In this document: in pieces, positions 61,997-64,000 of the stretch | Position numbering within the stretch: position 1 is the first letter of the stretch | How the letters are laid out: every line of letters begins with the position of its first letter | From: Longimicrobium terrae | GTDB taxonomy: Bacteria > Gemmatimonadota > Gemmatimonadetes > Longimicrobiales > Longimicrobiaceae | DNA: 64,000 nt | Assembly (NCBI RefSeq): GCF_014202995.1 | Contig: NZ_JACHIA010000010.1 | Span: forward strand, 62,001-126,000 | Direction of reading: 5' to 3' | Notes under the pieces: model-generated | What the model was told of the DNA's origin: nothing | Database searches by the model: none | Seen by the model: the letters and a program-made list of their open reading frames with translations, nothing else | Made by a program: the position numbers and the translations under genes

Positions 61997-62497
61997 TCAG
62001 TAGCGGCAGCGGAACGGATTTTCATCGGGATTGGCGTTGCTCAGCTCCACCTGCACGGAATCGCCGCCCTCCACCTCTACCTCTTCCAGCCACGCCCAGC
62101 GGTCCTCGCCCACCACCGTGTCGGCCCACACGCGGTAGCGCCCGGCGGGCACGCTGTCCATGACAAAGCGCGCCTGCGCATCCGTGCGCACCGTCTGCTT
62201 TCTCCGCGCGCCCAGGATGCGGGCGCGCTCCGCCCAGGCCCGCGCGACCTCCTCTGCCGTGGGCGGCGCGGCGGCGGCTCCCTTGAACGGACACGCGCGC
62301 GACAGCAGCGTATCCAGCTCTGTCTTTTCCATGTCCTGCACCAGGTGCACGGGCAGGTTCGCCAGGCTCACGTCGTTGCCCGCGCTCTGCGCCACGAACG
62401 CCGTTCCCGTCACGCGCCCGGGCTGTGGCGATCCGCACGCGGTGGCGGAAAGCAGCAGAATCGCGGCGGCGGAACGGGCGGCCATGCTGTTCATCAT
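61997..62497 (-). CDS. Lipoprotein with a carboxypeptidase-regulatory-like (Ig-like) domain
   Basis: A 166-residue protein starting MMNSMAARSAAAILLLSATAC, lipobox SATAC. GRVTGTAFVAQSAG near the start of the mature part and QARFVMDSVPAGRYRVWADT near residue 115 follow the pattern of Cna-B/carboxypeptidase-regulatory domains. The envelope role is unknown. The open frame extends upstream to 62668 but has no signal-peptide logic there. Confidence 0.6.
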   Translation of the reverse strand: MMNSMAARSAAAILLLSATACGSPQPGRVTGTAFVAQSAGNDVSLANLPVHLVQDMEKTELDTLLSRACPFKGAAAAPPTAEEVARAWAERARILGARRKQTVRTDAQARFVMDSVPAGRYRVWADTVVGEDRWAWLEEVEVEGGDSVQVELSNANPDENPFRCRY

Positions 62498-62685
62498 CAG
62501 TTCATGTACGGCTGGGTAGATTGGCGGGCTGCACGGTTCAGCTTCGCGCCCGTTCCCGCCGCGCGCAAGTGACGGACGCGTCGCAAAGCGGACCGGCGGA
62601 CCATCGATTTCGGACACGGGCGCGAGTGGTGTCACCCTTGCGAGTCCGTCGTCATCCACGATCCCCACACTCTGATTCGCGGCCG

Positions 62686-63375
62686 ATGCGCATTCTGCTG
62701 GTGGAAGACGAGGCCCGCCTGGCGAGCGCGGTAGAGCGCTACCTGCGCGAAAGCGCGTTTGCGGTGGACGTGGCCGGAACCGGCAAGGACGCCATCTTTC
62801 TGGCCAACGTCAATCCGTACGACGCCATCGTGCTGGACATCGGCATCCCCGAGCCGGACGGATTCGAGGTCCTGCGCCGCCTTCGCGAGCGGGGGAACGC
62901 TGCCCGCGTGCTGATTCTGACCGCGCGCGACGGGGTGGAAGACCGCATCCACGGGCTGGAGCTGGGGGCCGACGACTATCTCGTCAAACCCTTTGCCCTG
63001 GGCGAGTTGCGCGCCCGCCTGCGCGCCCTGCTGCGCCGCGGCGAGAGTCTGACGCCGGATGTGCTGCGGGTGGCGGATCTGGAACTGGATGGCAATGCGC
63101 AGAAGGCCGTCCGCGGCGGGCGCGCCATCCCGCTGACCGCAAAGGAATACGCGCTGCTGGAGTACCTGGTCCGCAACGAGGGCAAAGTCGTAGGCCGCGC
63201 GGAGATCAGCGACAAGGTGTGGGACGAGCGGTACGATCCGGCGTCCAACCTGATCGAGGTCTACATCAACCGTCTGCGGCGCAAAGTGGATGCGGAGGGC
63301 GCGCCGCCGCTGATCCACACGCGGCGCGGCGCGGGCTATGTGCTTTCGCAGGAGGCAGATGGCGATCCGGGTTGA
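62686..63375 (+). CDS. OmpR/PhoB-family response regulator
   Basis: A 229-residue protein. The receiver has VEDEARLAS, phosphorylation site VLDIGIPEPDGFE, LTARDG and VKPFALGE. The winged helix has LTAKEYALLEYLVRNEGKVV and VYINRLRRKVDAEG, and ends with HTRRGAGYVL. It overlaps the kinase gene by 17 nt, so the two form an operon and a cognate pair. Confidence 0.93.
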   Translation: MRILLVEDEARLASAVERYLRESAFAVDVAGTGKDAIFLANVNPYDAIVLDIGIPEPDGFEVLRRLRERGNAARVLILTARDGVEDRIHGLELGADDYLVKPFALGELRARLRALLRRGESLTPDVLRVADLELDGNAQKAVRGGRAIPLTAKEYALLEYLVRNEGKVVGRAEISDKVWDERYDPASNLIEVYINRLRRKVDAEGAPPLIHTRRGAGYVLSQEADGDPG

Positions 63376-64000
63376 TTCCATCCGGCTGCGGCTGACCCTG
63401 TGGTACGCGGCCATTCTCGCCATCGCGCTCGTCGCCATGGCGGTCGCCACCTACACCCTGCTGGACCGCCTGGCCACCGCGCGCGCCACGGCGTCGCTGA
63501 TCGAGACGGGCGGCGCCGTGCTGGCCACCGGCGGCCGCGGCGAGCGCGGGCTGGAAAACGCCGTCCGCCGCTTTCGCGCGCCGGACCGGCGCGTGGTGCT
63601 GTACGCGCCGGACGGACGCGTGCTGGCGGCGTCGGACCCGCCGCCGTTCGGGCCGCCGGTGGCGGAAGAGGTGTTCGCCGCCGTACCGCCGCTCCGTGAC
63701 GTTCCCGTCAGCCGGCGCCCGTCGCAGCCGGCCGGCGCGGACGCGCGCCCCCGTTCCCCGCGGCCGGATTCGGCCGAATTCACCCGAATGGACACGGCTA
63801 TCCGCCGCGCGGGTCGGAGCCGCTACGACACCCTTTTCGCACGGGAAGACACGGGGCCGCGCGTGGCGGGAAGCGGAAGGGACGGCCCGAGCTCAGACGC
63901 CGGGCGGGGCCCCTCGGAACGGGCGGACCGCGGACCATCTCCGGACGACCGCCCCCGCGTTGCCGGTCCCGCGAGCCGCGTCATGCGGCTGCGGCCGGGC
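63359..64000 (+). CDS. Sensor histidine kinase, N-terminal part (cut by the window end)
   Basis: ATG 63359 follows GGAGG. The visible 214 residues begin MAIRVDSIRLRLTLWYAAIL, with transmembrane helix 1 at about 11-33, then a periplasmic domain (VVLYAPDGRVLAASDPPPFG) and an unusually long Arg/Pro/Asp-rich segment (residues about 125-210). HAMP and kinase domains should follow beyond 64000. Kinase identity rests on the layout and the upstream OmpR-type regulator. Confidence 0.75.
   Translation, partial: MAIRVDSIRLRLTLWYAAILAIALVAMAVATYTLLDRLATARATASLIETGGAVLATGGRGERGLENAVRRFRAPDRRVVLYAPDGRVLAASDPPPFGPPVAEEVFAAVPPLRDVPVSRRPSQPAGADARPRSPRPDSAEFTRMDTAIRRAGRSRYDTLFAREDTGPRVAGSGRDGPSSDAGRGPSERADRGPSPDDRPRVAGPASRVMRLRPG

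Overview
The window is about 64 kb of high-GC (roughly 68-70%), gene-dense bacterial chromosome. Short lipoproteins with a Cys lipobox, an outer-membrane barrel, TPR proteins, DUF6174-like proteins and dense intergenic repeats suggest a Gram-negative member of the Gemmatimonadota, probably close to Longimicrobium. This is an inference from gene content; there is no rRNA or other marker here to confirm it. There is no sign of a prophage, a plasmid, a CRISPR array or an intact insertion sequence.

Region by region: 1-4.2 kb holds lipoproteins, an AraC-type regulator and a TPR protein. 4.27-6.36 kb is a compact three-gene unit: a 49-residue Cys-containing peptide, a DUF692/MNIO iron oxidase and a DUF2063-like partner protein. 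It has the layout of a RiPP (modified peptide) locus and is the best candidate for an undescribed system. 6.4-11.7 kb holds a lipoprotein, an ABC-2 (DUF990-like) transporter and a CoA-transferase. 12.2-18.2 kb holds a degenerate DEAD-box protein with an RGG tail, a methyltransferase, an Smr protein, HU and a GAF histidine kinase. 18.7-22.6 kb holds a serine-biosynthesis group (phosphatase, class-V aminotransferase, phosphoglycerate dehydrogenase). 24-26.6 kb has an HD-GYP and a GGDEF protein, convergent and sharing a CTAG as both stop codons. 27.96-29.78 kb is an 18-gene tRNA array on the minus strand. 30-42.6 kb is rich in signalling: two chemoreceptors (one behind an outer-membrane barrel gene, one fused by overlap to a branched-chain-amino-acid-type binding lipoprotein), DoxX, a receiver/EAL pair and an ABC exporter. 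43-47.6 kb has dihydrolipoyl dehydrogenase, three paralogous small proteins, a probable DUF6929 protein and a ChaN-like protein. 48.3-55.3 kb is the arginine pathway (argR, argC, argB, argD, a GNAT acetylglutamate synthase, argG, argH). 55.4-64 kb has a frameshifted TPR gene, a secreted nuclease-like lipoprotein with a lamin-tail domain, more TPR and lipoprotein genes, and a two-component system cut by the window end.

Much of the intergenic space is repetitive. One class is a mosaic island of three modules in a fixed order (about 15.9, 19.5, 22.7 and 47.7 kb), with related single modules at 10.2, 15.1 and 61.4 kb. The second class is a long inverted repeat built from a CTCACGCAGAGCAGCAGAG arm, usually next to a CACGGAGG-type module (11.8, 27.8, 42.7, 54.8 kb; CACGGAGG module alone at 36.6 kb). 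Strong GC hairpins followed by short T-runs separate most transcription units.
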